Numbered from the stretch's first letter, positions 15,578-24,278 are shown. The stretch: DNA of 64,000 nt from Proluteimonas luteida (GCF_021191695.1 NZ_JAIWPT010000001.1:186001-250000), one strand, 5' to 3'. Notes: a model not told the origin generated them from the letters alone. Translations and numbers: made by a program.

Positions 15578-18232
15578 ATGGGCAATCGCAGGGTCCGGTT
15601 CGGCCGGCACGGTTACAGCTTCGCGTACGGCGCGCTGGCGATGTCGATCATCGCGAGCCTGCCAACACACACGGCGCAGGCGCAGCCCGCACCGTCCGCA
15701 GACGCCATCTATGATTTCGACCTGCCTGCCGGCGAGTTGGGGACTGTGCTGCAGCGTTTCAGCGCCACGACCGGTCTGCAGGTGAGCTTCCAACCAGGCT
15801 TGGCCGAAGGCCAGCAGGTGGGCGCGATCCGCGGCAGGCTCGCGTGGCAGGCGGTGCTGACCCGCCTACTACAGGGAACCGGCCTGGAGTATCAGGTCGT
15901 CAACAGCAAGGCGATCGTGATCAGGCGCGCTGAGGCGCCACCCGCGCCGGCTGCCCGGCCGCAGAGTCCGCCCAGCCCGCCTGCCGCACGTGCCGCGACG
16001 GCGGACACTCCGACGACCGACCTCGAGCGCCTGATGGTGACCGGCACGCGGATCCGGGGCGGCAGCACGCCGTCGCCGGTGATCGAGATCGGGGCTGAGC
16101 GCATCCTGCAAGAGGGGTTCGCCGATCTCGGCGAGGTCATCCGGAGCACGCCCCAGAACTACAACGGTGGACAGAATCCTGGTATGGCCGGCGGCTCGAC
16201 CAACGCGGCCGATCAGAACCTGACGGGGGGCTCAGCTCTAAACCTTCGAGGACTCGGCGCCGATGCAAGCCTCACCCTGCTCAACGGGCGGAGGCTTGCC
16301 TACTCAGGTTTCTCGCAGGCTGTCGATATTGGGGCGATCCCCGTTGATGCGGTAGAGCGCCTGGAAATCATCCCGGATGGAGCGTCTGCGATTTATGGTT
16401 CGGATGCAGTGGGCGGGGTAGCAAACGTAATTCTCAGACGGGATTTCGACGGGGTCGTTCTGGGCACGCGGCATGGTGCCGCCGCCGATGGTGGGCTTAG
16501 CACCCACGAATACACCGTGACCAGTGGCGCGACTTGGTCGAACGGCGGACTGATCGCGACCTACAAGAATGTCTCCGTCGATCCGATCTACGGGAGGCAG
16601 CGCGACTACACCGCCCTTCTACCTGATCCCTACACGATCTACTTCGGCAACAAGATGAGCGCTAGCGTGATCAGCGCGCACCATGAAGTCGGCGCCGCAG
16701 CTGAGCTTCGACTAGATGTCCTTAAGACTGATCGCGAGATGTCTAGAGAACTTACCGGGATTGGCTCTTACGACCGTCAGGTTACCGAGACATCGATTGT
16801 GCTTGCTTCGCCCGGTGTCGAAATATTTCTTCCCGGGGACTGGTCACTGGACCTGGGTGCTACGTACGGCACCGGCGAGACCATTTCCGACCGGCGGGTG
16901 GGGGACGGAACCACCACGGATCTACCTCGCGGCAATGTTCAGTGTTTCTGCAATGAAAGCCGAACCTACGAGATCGGCGCAGAGGGTCCATTGTTCTCGC
17001 TCAGCGGTGGTGACGCCCGACTGGCGCTCGGCCTTGGATCACGCAAGAACAGTTTTCTGACTCGCCGCATCCACCCATCCCCGAGCACAACCGGTGGCGA
17101 AGAGCGCGCCCGCTATGGATATGCCGAACTCAGCCTGCCGATCATCTCGCCCGATTCCAACATGAGCGGGGTACATCGTCTGGAACTCAGCGGCGCGGCG
17201 CGAAGTGAGGACTACGACACCTTCGGCCGTGTCAACACCCCGAAGCTGGGATTGGTGTACGGACCAAGTTCCGATTTCACGCTAAAGGCATCGTGGGGAA
17301 AGTCATTCAAGGCGCCCACACTGAATCAACGATATGAAAGAAAGGTGTCATATCTGCTCGGCGTGGAACTTGCGGGCGGGAGCGGATATCCACCTGGTGC
17401 CACGGCACTGATGAGTGGTGGTGGAAACTCAGAGCTTCAGGCTGAGCGGGCACGGACATGGACTGCCTCGCTGGCGCTGCATCCGGACGCATGGCCGTCA
17501 CTGCAGGCGGAGTTGACTTGGTTTGATATCGACTTCGCGGACCGCGTTGTACTGCCGGTCAACATCTATCAGACACTGAGCAATCCGATGTACGCGGAGT
17601 TCGTGAACTACTCGCCAACGCCAGAGCAGCAGGCGGCACTTCTTGCCGAGTACAACAGCGCATTCTTCAATCTCGCCGGGGCACCTTATGATCCCAGCCA
17701 GGTAGTCGCGATCGTCCGTGCTGATTACACCAACGTCGCACGCCAGCGAGTCCAGGGCATCGATCTTTCTGGGTCGTATCGCATCGATCTCGACAAAGGT
17801 CGCCTAGTGGTTCGTGGGTCGGCCAGTTGGCTCGATAGTTCGCAACAAACCAGTGCAGCCCAGCCGGCGTTTGACCTCGCGGGCGAGGCTTTTCAACCCG
17901 CGAAGTTCAATGGTCGCCTAGGCCTAGTATGGACGGATGCTGGCATTAGTGTCTCAGGATTCATGAACCACATTGCGGGCGTCACAAACAGGCAGGCAAC
18001 ATTCACAGAGAAGACCGCGTCGTTTACGACAGTTGACAGTACGCTTCGTTACAGAACTGGCGACCGTAGCGACGCACTGGGTGGGGTGGAAGTCGCCATT
18101 GCGATCCAGAATCTGCTCAACAGAGCTCCGCCGCTGTATACGCCTCTGTCTGTCGTCCAGCCGCCGTTCGATTCCTCGAACTACTCCGCAGTCGGTCGGT
18201 TCTGGAGCGTATCGATATCCAAACGATGGTGA
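15578..18232 (+). CDS. TonB-dependent receptor with STN signalling domain, cluster 2
   Basis: An 884-aa outer-membrane receptor, paralogous along its length to the one at 4798. Signal peptide ends near Thr-Ala-Gln-Ala-Gln (about 36); STN domain about 45-110 (DLPAGELGTVLQRFSATTGLQ); plug from about 150 (LMVTGTRIRGGSTPSPV); barrel to a terminal Lys-Arg-Trp. A GGGGAGA ribosome site precedes the ATG. It is separated from its isopeptidase by the oppositely oriented C2-B2-A2 operon, and both carry the same ECF promoter. Role as for the cluster 1 receptor: uptake and sensing of the cognate lasso peptide (inference). Confidence 0.92.
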   Translation: MGNRRVRFGRHGYSFAYGALAMSIIASLPTHTAQAQPAPSADAIYDFDLPAGELGTVLQRFSATTGLQVSFQPGLAEGQQVGAIRGRLAWQAVLTRLLQGTGLEYQVVNSKAIVIRRAEAPPAPAARPQSPPSPPAARAATADTPTTDLERLMVTGTRIRGGSTPSPVIEIGAERILQEGFADLGEVIRSTPQNYNGGQNPGMAGGSTNAADQNLTGGSALNLRGLGADASLTLLNGRRLAYSGFSQAVDIGAIPVDAVERLEIIPDGASAIYGSDAVGGVANVILRRDFDGVVLGTRHGAAADGGLSTHEYTVTSGATWSNGGLIATYKNVSVDPIYGRQRDYTALLPDPYTIYFGNKMSASVISAHHEVGAAAELRLDVLKTDREMSRELTGIGSYDRQVTETSIVLASPGVEIFLPGDWSLDLGATYGTGETISDRRVGDGTTTDLPRGNVQCFCNESRTYEIGAEGPLFSLSGGDARLALGLGSRKNSFLTRRIHPSPSTTGGEERARYGYAELSLPIISPDSNMSGVHRLELSGAARSEDYDTFGRVNTPKLGLVYGPSSDFTLKASWGKSFKAPTLNQRYERKVSYLLGVELAGGSGYPPGATALMSGGGNSELQAERARTWTASLALHPDAWPSLQAELTWFDIDFADRVVLPVNIYQTLSNPMYAEFVNYSPTPEQQAALLAEYNSAFFNLAGAPYDPSQVVAIVRADYTNVARQRVQGIDLSGSYRIDLDKGRLVVRGSASWLDSSQQTSAAQPAFDLAGEAFQPAKFNGRLGLVWTDAGISVSGFMNHIAGVTNRQATFTEKTASFTTVDSTLRYRTGDRSDALGGVEVAIAIQNLLNRAPPLYTPLSVVQPPFDSSNYSAVGRFWSVSISKRW

Positions 18233-18283
18233 AGTCCTCCGATTGAAGCCGAAGTTCCGTAAGAGTGTCGCTGCACTTGGGGC

Positions 18284-20029
18284 TCACACAGGAAGCTGAT
18301 CACGTAGCCAGTTCTCAACCATGCATAGGTCGATCACGCGTAAGAATGACATGTCCCTGGCTACCAGCCCGGATTCGAAGAATGTCTCAAGCGCCTCCCA
18401 GTCAACAATCCCCTGTGACCGAAGGTGCCCGCACCCAAGGATGTTTCGAATTTCCGGCTTGCTTCGTGTGTACACCGCAGCCATGTAGTTAAGGTGAGAT
18501 TCCTTGCTTCTTCGATTGAGGATTCTATCTGGAAGCAGATCGGAAAACGCGTCTCTCGCAATGGATCGGTTTCTTCCTTCATCGATCCACATCCATGTCG
18601 GAACCCTAAGGCAAGCCTCCACCACGGGCTGGGACAACAACGGGAAGCGCATTGATCTCCCTTCGCCACGAGGAGTTGAATCCCTGAAGAGTTGGTTTCC
18701 CATCAGATCGAAGATCTTCTCGCGGTCTCCGGGCAGGACGTCCGGTGGCGCCGGAAGCCATGGATGCGGCTGAAGCGATATCGCGAGTGCGGAGGCGCTA
18801 AGGAACGATCTGTCGGACTTCCAACCCGCGTTCTTCCTACGAAGCAGCTTCCTGAGCGTCAGCCGCCCGGCCTTCCAGAACGTGCACTGATGCAGCGAGG
18901 AAAGATTGCGAACAGCGTTGATGCCCGTCACCAATCCTCGCTCTTTCAAAGCATCTGCCGCAGGAGCCGCTGTTTTGAGATAGCAGAAGACTGTGTCGCC
19001 TCCTGCGCCAGAGAAGAAGCTCGTCGCGTCGTGTGCTTTGGCAGCGTTCTCCCACAAATCATTTATTCCATTCTGTAATGCACCGATCGAAGGAATCACT
19101 GACCATCGAGGCGTCGGATAGTCAAAACGCACATCTCCGAAGCGAACATCTACGATGTTCAGATCAACGTCCAATCGAGCTGTCATCAACTCCGCATACT
19201 GCCGCTCGTCCGTTCCACCGTCCTCGACGACCATGTTGCAATACCTAACCCGAGAATTCCTGCTCCCCAGACATGCAGCGACGATCGATGAATCGAGACC
19301 GCCGGAAAGCTCCAGAATGATCCTATCCTCAACGCCGGCTAAGGCCCCAACCGCCAAGGACACCGCACTGCGAACTTCGTCAATGGCTTCCCGAGGAGTG
19401 CTGGTACGCGCGGAGTTTGAAACGAAGGTCCACGGCGACCAGGCCGGGCGAACTTCTGTACGTGACACACCGATACTCAGAGAACAGCCGGGCAGTAGCT
19501 CATGCAGGTCGCGCAGCGCAGTACGACCGGTGCGCAAGTAGGAAAAGAGCAACCAGTGTGAAATCGAATCCCAGTCGATCGTCTTTCGATAAAGACCGAG
19601 CTCGATTGCAGCAGAAATGTCCGATGTAATGAACCCGCCTTCACCGTCGAATGAGTACACGCACCGGACACCGCCGGAAGGGTCACGCATGATTCTGCAG
19701 ACCGGGGAGTTGTCTTCAGAAAGTTCAATGGCTATGTACTCCCCCCAGTAGTGGTTCAGTAGATGGTTCTCGAGTTCTCCTGATGCCGCGCCAGTAGGTA
19801 GCGTACCTGTGACCGGGCGGCCATCTTTGGTGAACAGGTCGCCAACGATCAGACCACGTCCTGGAATGGTTACGATCGGTGTGTTGGTTGAGGCGAACAC
19901 TCTCACCGAGTGCATAGATTGACGGCATGACATACCAAGAGTTCGCATCGCCGCCTCATCTACTGCCGGCCGCGGGTCCTCATCGCTACGACTACGTCTG
20001 TTCATTAGGACAATGAAGCGATGCCGCAT
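18284..20029 (-). CDS. Lasso cyclase (C protein), cluster 2
   Basis: A 581-aa asparagine-synthetase-like macrolactam synthetase. The pyrophosphate-loop motif SGGLDSS is at about 242-248 and GAGGDTVFCYL later in the synthetase domain. There is no N-terminal Cys2, so no glutaminase activity is expected. Its ATG overlaps the TAA of the B2 gene (TAATG), indicating translational coupling. It would close 7-residue rings if A2 and A3 are its substrates. It converges on the receptor gene across a 51-bp gap in which I see no clear terminator. Confidence 0.9.
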   Translation of the reverse strand: MRHRFIVLMNRRSRSDEDPRPAVDEAAMRTLGMSCRQSMHSVRVFASTNTPIVTIPGRGLIVGDLFTKDGRPVTGTLPTGAASGELENHLLNHYWGEYIAIELSEDNSPVCRIMRDPSGGVRCVYSFDGEGGFITSDISAAIELGLYRKTIDWDSISHWLLFSYLRTGRTALRDLHELLPGCSLSIGVSRTEVRPAWSPWTFVSNSARTSTPREAIDEVRSAVSLAVGALAGVEDRIILELSGGLDSSIVAACLGSRNSRVRYCNMVVEDGGTDERQYAELMTARLDVDLNIVDVRFGDVRFDYPTPRWSVIPSIGALQNGINDLWENAAKAHDATSFFSGAGGDTVFCYLKTAAPAADALKERGLVTGINAVRNLSSLHQCTFWKAGRLTLRKLLRRKNAGWKSDRSFLSASALAISLQPHPWLPAPPDVLPGDREKIFDLMGNQLFRDSTPRGEGRSMRFPLLSQPVVEACLRVPTWMWIDEGRNRSIARDAFSDLLPDRILNRRSKESHLNYMAAVYTRSKPEIRNILGCGHLRSQGIVDWEALETFFESGLVARDMSFLRVIDLCMVENWLRDQLPV

Positions 20030-20706
20030 TACACGATCCTTATAGGGGTATGCTCATTGGCAGCTGATACCGTTTCATTCAGGGCAAGGTCGGCGACTTG
20101 TAGCCAGCAGTGAGCGGAGAAAGGCTCTGCCGAAATTCCGAAAACGATGCTCGCCGACAAACGCCGGCGCGCCAGAAATCTGGCAAGCGATACTGAGTCC
20201 AGAAGGCAGGAGGGTTCGACTGGAACGTAGGCTCGAGCGCGGTGAAACAAGCTCGCGGCGCTGATGAGGTCATCATCAACTGAAAGCCCGTTGTGTGCAG
20301 CGCGAAGGTGTTGGTCTCGACGAGCGGTGACAACACCATCCAAGACGCTTTTGAGGCTTCGCCTCCTTAGTTTGCGTGCCGTTGAGTACACAATTGCCGC
20401 CACTTCCGTAATGGTTAGGAATCTGAAAGGCGGCGTACTCAAGCTCACCTCGAGGGCGCTGCGAGATGGGCGTCTGATGTGCGGGGGGGAGGCAACTGGT
20501 TCAGGGGACATAGACTCGACAAGTATGCTGTTAGCTTTCAATTTATCGAATCCCGCGCCTAAGCGCGCTCCATTCTTAATGAAGGCGATGAAAGCGCGTT
20601 CCATAGCCTCAGGCAAACGGAAGTATCGATCTTTCTCTATGTCTAAGAAATAGACATGTCCGCCGGCCTTGCAGAATGATAGGCCGTCTCTCAGTCGATA
20701 TGACAT
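20029..20706 (-). CDS. Lasso peptide B protein (RRE + leader peptidase), cluster 2
   Basis: A 225-aa fused B protein. The RiPP recognition element covers about 1-65 (FCKAGGHVYFLDI, DRYFRLPEAMERAF). The protease half has Cys167 (PSCLLDSVSL) and His199 (FSAHCW); the expected acidic residue is Glu211 (LNETV) where the cluster 1 protein has Asp. It is coupled to C2 by a TAATG overlap and lies 360 bp after precursor A2, with a large stem-loop in the gap. It is expected to process both A2 and A3, since A3 has no B gene of its own. Confidence 0.88.
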   Translation of the reverse strand: MSYRLRDGLSFCKAGGHVYFLDIEKDRYFRLPEAMERAFIAFIKNGARLGAGFDKLKANSILVESMSPEPVASPPHIRRPSRSALEVSLSTPPFRFLTITEVAAIVYSTARKLRRRSLKSVLDGVVTARRDQHLRAAHNGLSVDDDLISAASLFHRARAYVPVEPSCLLDSVSLARFLARRRLSASIVFGISAEPFSAHCWLQVADLALNETVSAANEHTPIRIV

Positions 20707-20956
20707 GGTTATCCTCAGGCCGGGAAAGTGCCTGGCGGCACGCGCTCGCCTTGTCCTTCCGCCCTCCGGGATTTCACGGAAGACTAGTTGCCATCATCTG
20801 CGAAGCGCCGCGAAAGTGTGGGCAGTAGTTGAGCTTGCAAGTAGCCGGTTCTAATGCCAGACGTTTCGTTCCACTTGTAAACTGCGGGGTGCTCTAGCGA
20901 CACCGTGAATCGCATCGGTCTGCGAGTAGCTGCGTCGCTCAACTAGCCTCACGGCG

Positions 20957-21030
20957 GCTGAGGTGCGAGTCAAACGGCTACCTATCCTGCGCGGGGCGAT
21001 TCCAGGTAGCCGGTGGCAAATGACCTCAGC
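20957..21030 (-). promoter_or_regulatory. Nested stem-loop in the A2-B2 intergenic region
   Basis: Outer arms GCTGAGGT (20957-20964) / ACCTCAGC (21023-21030) enclose inner arms CGGCTACCT (20975-20983) / AGGTAGCCG (21004-21012), separated by a symmetric 10/10-nt internal loop and a 20-nt terminal loop. It begins 36 nt after the A2 stop. It may protect the short precursor mRNA or attenuate read-through into B2-C2. The remaining 250 bp up to B2 shows nothing else. Confidence 0.65.
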
Positions 21031-21065
21031 AGGAGCGCACCGCCAGTAGCGCGCCCGAGTTTGGC

Positions 21066-21218
21066 CTACTCCTCAGAGATGCCGGGCTGGAACGGGCCGC
21101 CGGTCCCTGGCATCTCAAAGCTCCCGATCTCGCCACGTGTCTCGACGCTGATGGCGCCGAGCACGATGACATCTTCTGAAGTCTTGATGCGTTCGATTGT
21201 CTCGTTGGTTACTTTCAT
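21066..21218 (-). CDS. Lasso peptide precursor A2 (xanthomonin-like)
   Basis: A 50-aa precursor with an AAGGAG ribosome site. The leader ends SEDVIVLGAISVETR, with Thr at -2. The 22-residue core begins GEIGSFEMPG: the only acidic residue at positions 7-9 is Glu7, so a 7-residue ring is predicted, the smallest known size and the one found in xanthomonins. The tail has several Pro-Gly pairs and ends PGISEE. It heads the A2-B2-C2 operon. Ring size and cleavage site are predictions from family rules. Confidence 0.88.
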   Translation of the reverse strand: MKVTNETIERIKTSEDVIVLGAISVETRGEIGSFEMPGTGGPFQPGISEE

Positions 21219-21260
21219 TTGAGTCTCCTTCTGTAAGGCCACGCAAGTCGTGACAATCAG

Positions 21261-21322
21261 ATCGTAGACACCCTGGAATCTCATTATCAAATAATTAACA
21301 TATAATCTGCCAACAATTATCC
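21261..21322 (-). promoter_or_regulatory. Promoter and upstream operator of precursor A2
   Basis: On the reverse strand TTGATA (21285-21290), 18 bp, TACGAT (21261-21266). Upstream of the -35 is an AT-rich stretch (21291-21322) that aligns with the same region of A3, including ACAATT at the same distance. Downstream, GCCACGCAAGTCGTGA (21239-21254, plus-strand text) is identical in the A3 leader. Together these mark a shared regulator, most likely the GntR protein at 24329. Confidence 0.68.
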
Positions 21323-21442
21323 ATAAGTGTGACGAGTCACGTGGTGCGGTACAGAGCGGCTGGTCCCCGGCGGGCATTGTTGGCCGAGACTAGGCTCCGA
21401 CGCGATTACGCGATACAGCCACCGGGTGCATCGGAACCTGAT

Positions 21443-21504
21443 CCGTAGGGAAACGGCTGCCATTGGCATCAGATACCCCTAGGTAGGCGCATCGGCAATT
21501 CTGC
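21443..21504 (+). promoter_or_regulatory. Predicted ECF-sigma promoter and leader block of the cluster 2 isopeptidase
   Basis: CCGTAGGGA (21443-21451), 13 bp, GGCATCA (21465-21471), then after four bases the block containing AGGCGCATCGGCAAT (21476-21504), as in front of the receptor at 15488. The isopeptidase ATG is at 21533. Confidence 0.7.
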
Positions 21505-21532
21505 TAGGCGCCGTGTAGGGAGGTGACAACTG

Positions 21533-23701
21533 ATGCACTTTGCGCGATGGACCGCCACTTCTACCGAGTTCAAGTCCTTTGCGGCGATAGGTAAGGGGTT
21601 CCTCTGGACTTTGGTGGCGGTCGCGAGTATGGGGCTGGCCAGCGAGGCGCACGCACAGACGATTTCGCCGCGACGTCTCTTGGAAGTCGTCGATCTGGGC
21701 AATCCGGCGATCTCGCCCGATGGGCGAATGGTGGCATTCCGAGCTGAGCAACCTTCGATTGAACGCAATACCTACGACACGGTCTGGTATGTCCAAGGCA
21801 TCGATGGGGCGTCGCTCCCACTGCGCGTTGCAGAGGGTGGCGCTCCGCTACGTGGGTACGAAAGTGGTTCAGTACTCCCGGCTCCTGCGATTTGGTCGCC
21901 CGATGGTCGGTGGATCTATTATCGCGCGCACCTGCACGGCCGAATCAGCGTCTGGCGCGCTAACGCGGACGGATCCGGTGCGATGGAGGTCACCGTCGAC
22001 CCCGCAGATGTGCGCGACTTCGCCTTGAGCGGCGAGGGTAGAACTCTGAAATACAGCGTGGGCGCCACGAGAGAAGAGATTCTGGCAGCGGAGAAGGCCG
22101 AGTACGACCAAGGCGTGCGAATCGACGAGCAGGTCATCACATCAGCGGGCCTGGTCCGTTCAAGCCTGGTGGAGGGGCGGCCGTCGACTCAGCGATTCGT
22201 AGGTAGCGGCTGGTATCCGATTGGGCCACTGCTGGGTGGAGTGCCGGATCGGTGGAAAGCGGTTGATTTGGAGCACATGACGATACGCGAGTTGCCTTTG
22301 CAGGAGGTGCCGTCAGATCCGTTTAGGGTATCGGATCTTCCTCAGGCGTTCTCAGAGTCCTGGAAGCTTGCGCTCAATCGGGACGATGGGCGGGTAGCCA
22401 TTCTGACGCGTGTTGGAGAGGGCGAAGGTCTGGCGCAGCCGACCGGTGTCGAGCTTGCGGTGCTTCCAAGTGCACGATCCAATCACCTAGTCCGGTGTGT
22501 TTCGGCGTTGTGTACAAAGAGCAACAGTAGGATCACGGATGTCCAATGGAGGCCGGGTACAGACGACGTGTTGTTCACGGCGGTCGACTACAACAAAGGG
22601 CGCGCGCAGTCGATCTTTGGTTGGAACGTGTCCACGGGTGACGTGCGGCTGGTCATAGAGTCTGATGGTCTCGTCAGTGGAAGTCGACGTTACTGGGACA
22701 TCCCATGCGGTGCGTCGCAGTCAGCACTGGTGTGCATCGTCGCGGAGGCCGATCGTCCTCCCCGCGTCGAAGCTGTTGATCTGTCGACAGGCGAACGAAG
22801 GATACTGTTCGACCCCAACAAGAGATTGGAGGTCGACATTGCTGCAACCGTGCCTTCGGAGCTGATCCGCTGGACGGATGAGCGTGGACGGGAGTTCACA
22901 GGGCATCTGTTCGAAGCAGGGGCTGCAGGCGAAGGTCCTCCGCCGCTGTTCGTCCACTTCTACAGCTGCTATGGATTCTTGCGAGGGGGGCTGGGTGACG
23001 AGTGGCCGCTCGCGTCTCTAGCTGAGCTTGGCATCTCGGCACTTTGCATCAACGCGATCCCCGAGTATCGGTTGGATTCCGCTGAACGTTATGACCAGGC
23101 ACGAACTGCCGTTGAAAGTGTCGTCGCGTACCTGTCAGCAGGTGGGCGCATTGATCCGACACGGGTAGGCATGGGCGGGCTGAGCTACGGCAACGAAGTG
23201 ACTATGTGGACAGCAGCACACTCTGATGTGCTCGCAACAGCATCGGTGGGCTCGCCGACCGTCACCCCACTCTCCTACGTGTTCGGAAGCTTGCGCGAAG
23301 GCTTTCGTGCCGGTCTAGAAAGCATGTGGGGACTAGGGCCGTTGGAGGAAACGCCGAATCGTTGGAAAGAAATGTCACCGGTGTTTCATCTCGACGCAAT
23401 TCAAATCCCGATACTGTTCCAGATGGTGGAGCAAGAGTACCAGTTGTCATTTGATTATGCGTTTCCACTCTTTCGTCGGCATCAGGCGGACATTTATGCG
23501 TTTCCTGATGAGGCACATATCAAGTTCCAGCCCCGGCACAAGCTCGCTGTCTATGAAAGAAATATCGATTGGTTCCGATTCTGGCTGCAGGGTTATGAAG
23601 ATTCAGATCCACTAAAGATCGGTCAGTACAGAGTGTGGCGTCAGATGCAAGTTGAGATGGAGAGGCGTCGATCGAAGGTGGCTGGTCGCGATGACACTTA
23701 A
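21533..23701 (+). CDS. Lasso peptide isopeptidase (S9 family), cluster 2
   Basis: A 722-aa paralogue of the enzyme at 7608. The N-terminus is longer and has a signal peptide ending Glu-Ala-His-Ala-Gln (about 42), so a periplasmic location is expected. The catalytic set is Ser551 (GGLSYG), Glu633 (VEQEY) and His662 (PDEAH). The ATG has a strong GGGAGGTG ribosome site. Although the biosynthetic genes lie between it and its receptor, the shared promoter motif puts both in one ECF regulon. It should open the rings of the A2/A3 products. Confidence 0.9.
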   Translation: MHFARWTATSTEFKSFAAIGKGFLWTLVAVASMGLASEAHAQTISPRRLLEVVDLGNPAISPDGRMVAFRAEQPSIERNTYDTVWYVQGIDGASLPLRVAEGGAPLRGYESGSVLPAPAIWSPDGRWIYYRAHLHGRISVWRANADGSGAMEVTVDPADVRDFALSGEGRTLKYSVGATREEILAAEKAEYDQGVRIDEQVITSAGLVRSSLVEGRPSTQRFVGSGWYPIGPLLGGVPDRWKAVDLEHMTIRELPLQEVPSDPFRVSDLPQAFSESWKLALNRDDGRVAILTRVGEGEGLAQPTGVELAVLPSARSNHLVRCVSALCTKSNSRITDVQWRPGTDDVLFTAVDYNKGRAQSIFGWNVSTGDVRLVIESDGLVSGSRRYWDIPCGASQSALVCIVAEADRPPRVEAVDLSTGERRILFDPNKRLEVDIAATVPSELIRWTDERGREFTGHLFEAGAAGEGPPPLFVHFYSCYGFLRGGLGDEWPLASLAELGISALCINAIPEYRLDSAERYDQARTAVESVVAYLSAGGRIDPTRVGMGGLSYGNEVTMWTAAHSDVLATASVGSPTVTPLSYVFGSLREGFRAGLESMWGLGPLEETPNRWKEMSPVFHLDAIQIPILFQMVEQEYQLSFDYAFPLFRRHQADIYAFPDEAHIKFQPRHKLAVYERNIDWFRFWLQGYEDSDPLKIGQYRVWRQMQVEMERRRSKVAGRDDT

Positions 23702-23779
23702 TGCGTCGCCGCGCTCACCCATGGGATGACGATCTAAATCGACAGGGCAACGACTTGGTGGCAGAAAATCTAGGCAGAA

Positions 23780-23806
23780 GCGCACCCCTAGGGGTGCGAG
23801 GTGCGC
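23780..23806. terminator. Palindromic stem-loop between isopeptidase and precursor A3
   Basis: A perfect 18-bp palindrome CGCACCCCTAGGGGTGCG (23781-23798), with a further GGTGCGC copy at 23800-23806 that can pair instead with GCGCACC at 23780. It sits between two converging genes. T-runs on either side are weak, so bidirectional termination is probable rather than certain. Confidence 0.55.
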
Positions 23807-23818
23807 TCCTTTCGTTGC

Positions 23819-23971
23819 CTATTCCTCGGAGATCCCCGGCAGTTGTACCTCGCCGGGTCCCGGGAACTCGCCGAGCCCCGCGTCGCCCCGTGTCTCGATG
23901 CTCGCGGCGCCGAGCACGATGACTTCCTCCGACGCTTCGATGCGTCCGCTCTTTTCGCTGGTCGTTCTCAT
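23819..23971 (-). CDS. Lasso peptide precursor A3 (xanthomonin-like)
   Basis: A 50-aa precursor with an AGGAG ribosome site. Leader signature SEEVIVLGAASIETR with Thr at -2. The 22-residue core begins GDAGLGEFPG; Glu7 is the only acidic residue at 7-9, giving a 7-residue ring, and the C-terminus PGISEE is the same as in A2. It stands alone between the isopeptidase and the regulator, without its own B and C, so it must use B2 and C2 in trans. It has its own promoter. Confidence 0.87.
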   Translation of the reverse strand: MRTTSEKSGRIEASEEVIVLGAASIETRGDAGLGEFPGPGEVQLPGISEE

Positions 23972-24012
23972 TTCAGTCTCCTATCATGCGCCACGCAAGT
24001 CGTGACTGATAC

Positions 24013-24074
24013 AGCGTAGTTTTTTAAATTCCTGATTATCAATCAATTAATAGATAATAACTCGACAATTGTCC
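24013..24074 (-). promoter_or_regulatory. Promoter and upstream operator of precursor A3
   Basis: On the reverse strand TTGATA (24037-24042), 18 bp, TACGCT (24013-24018), start codon 42 bp beyond. The AT-rich upstream part (24043-24074) aligns with that of A2, and the 16-base leader word GCCACGCAAGTCGTGA recurs at 23990-24005 (plus-strand text). A2 and A3 are therefore likely co-regulated. Confidence 0.68.
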
Positions 24075-24232
24075 GGTGTTGTGACGATATGCACGCGATT
24101 CCGTGCTGGATCCTCCTCTTGTACACACCAGTACGGCCGTGGAGGCGAGACGGCCGCTTTGAGGGAGCACAGTCCGCTCAGTCTGGACCGAAGAGCAGCG
24201 ATCCGAGGTCAGGTGCGCAACAGAGAATAGGC

Positions 24233-24278
24233 GTCACAGAATTTACTTAATTATGTGGGAATTATCAGGATCTGTGAC
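24233..24278. repeat. Inverted repeat with AT-rich centre between GntR2 and A3
   Basis: Arms GTCACAGA (24233-24240) and TCTGTGAC (24271-24278) around a 30-bp AT-rich centre that contains TTAATTA and AATTATCAGGA, words like those in the A2/A3 upstream operators. A run of ten C lies at 24296-24305. It follows the regulator gene and could be its terminator or an extra operator. The rest of 23972-24328 holds the A3 promoter. Confidence 0.45.
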
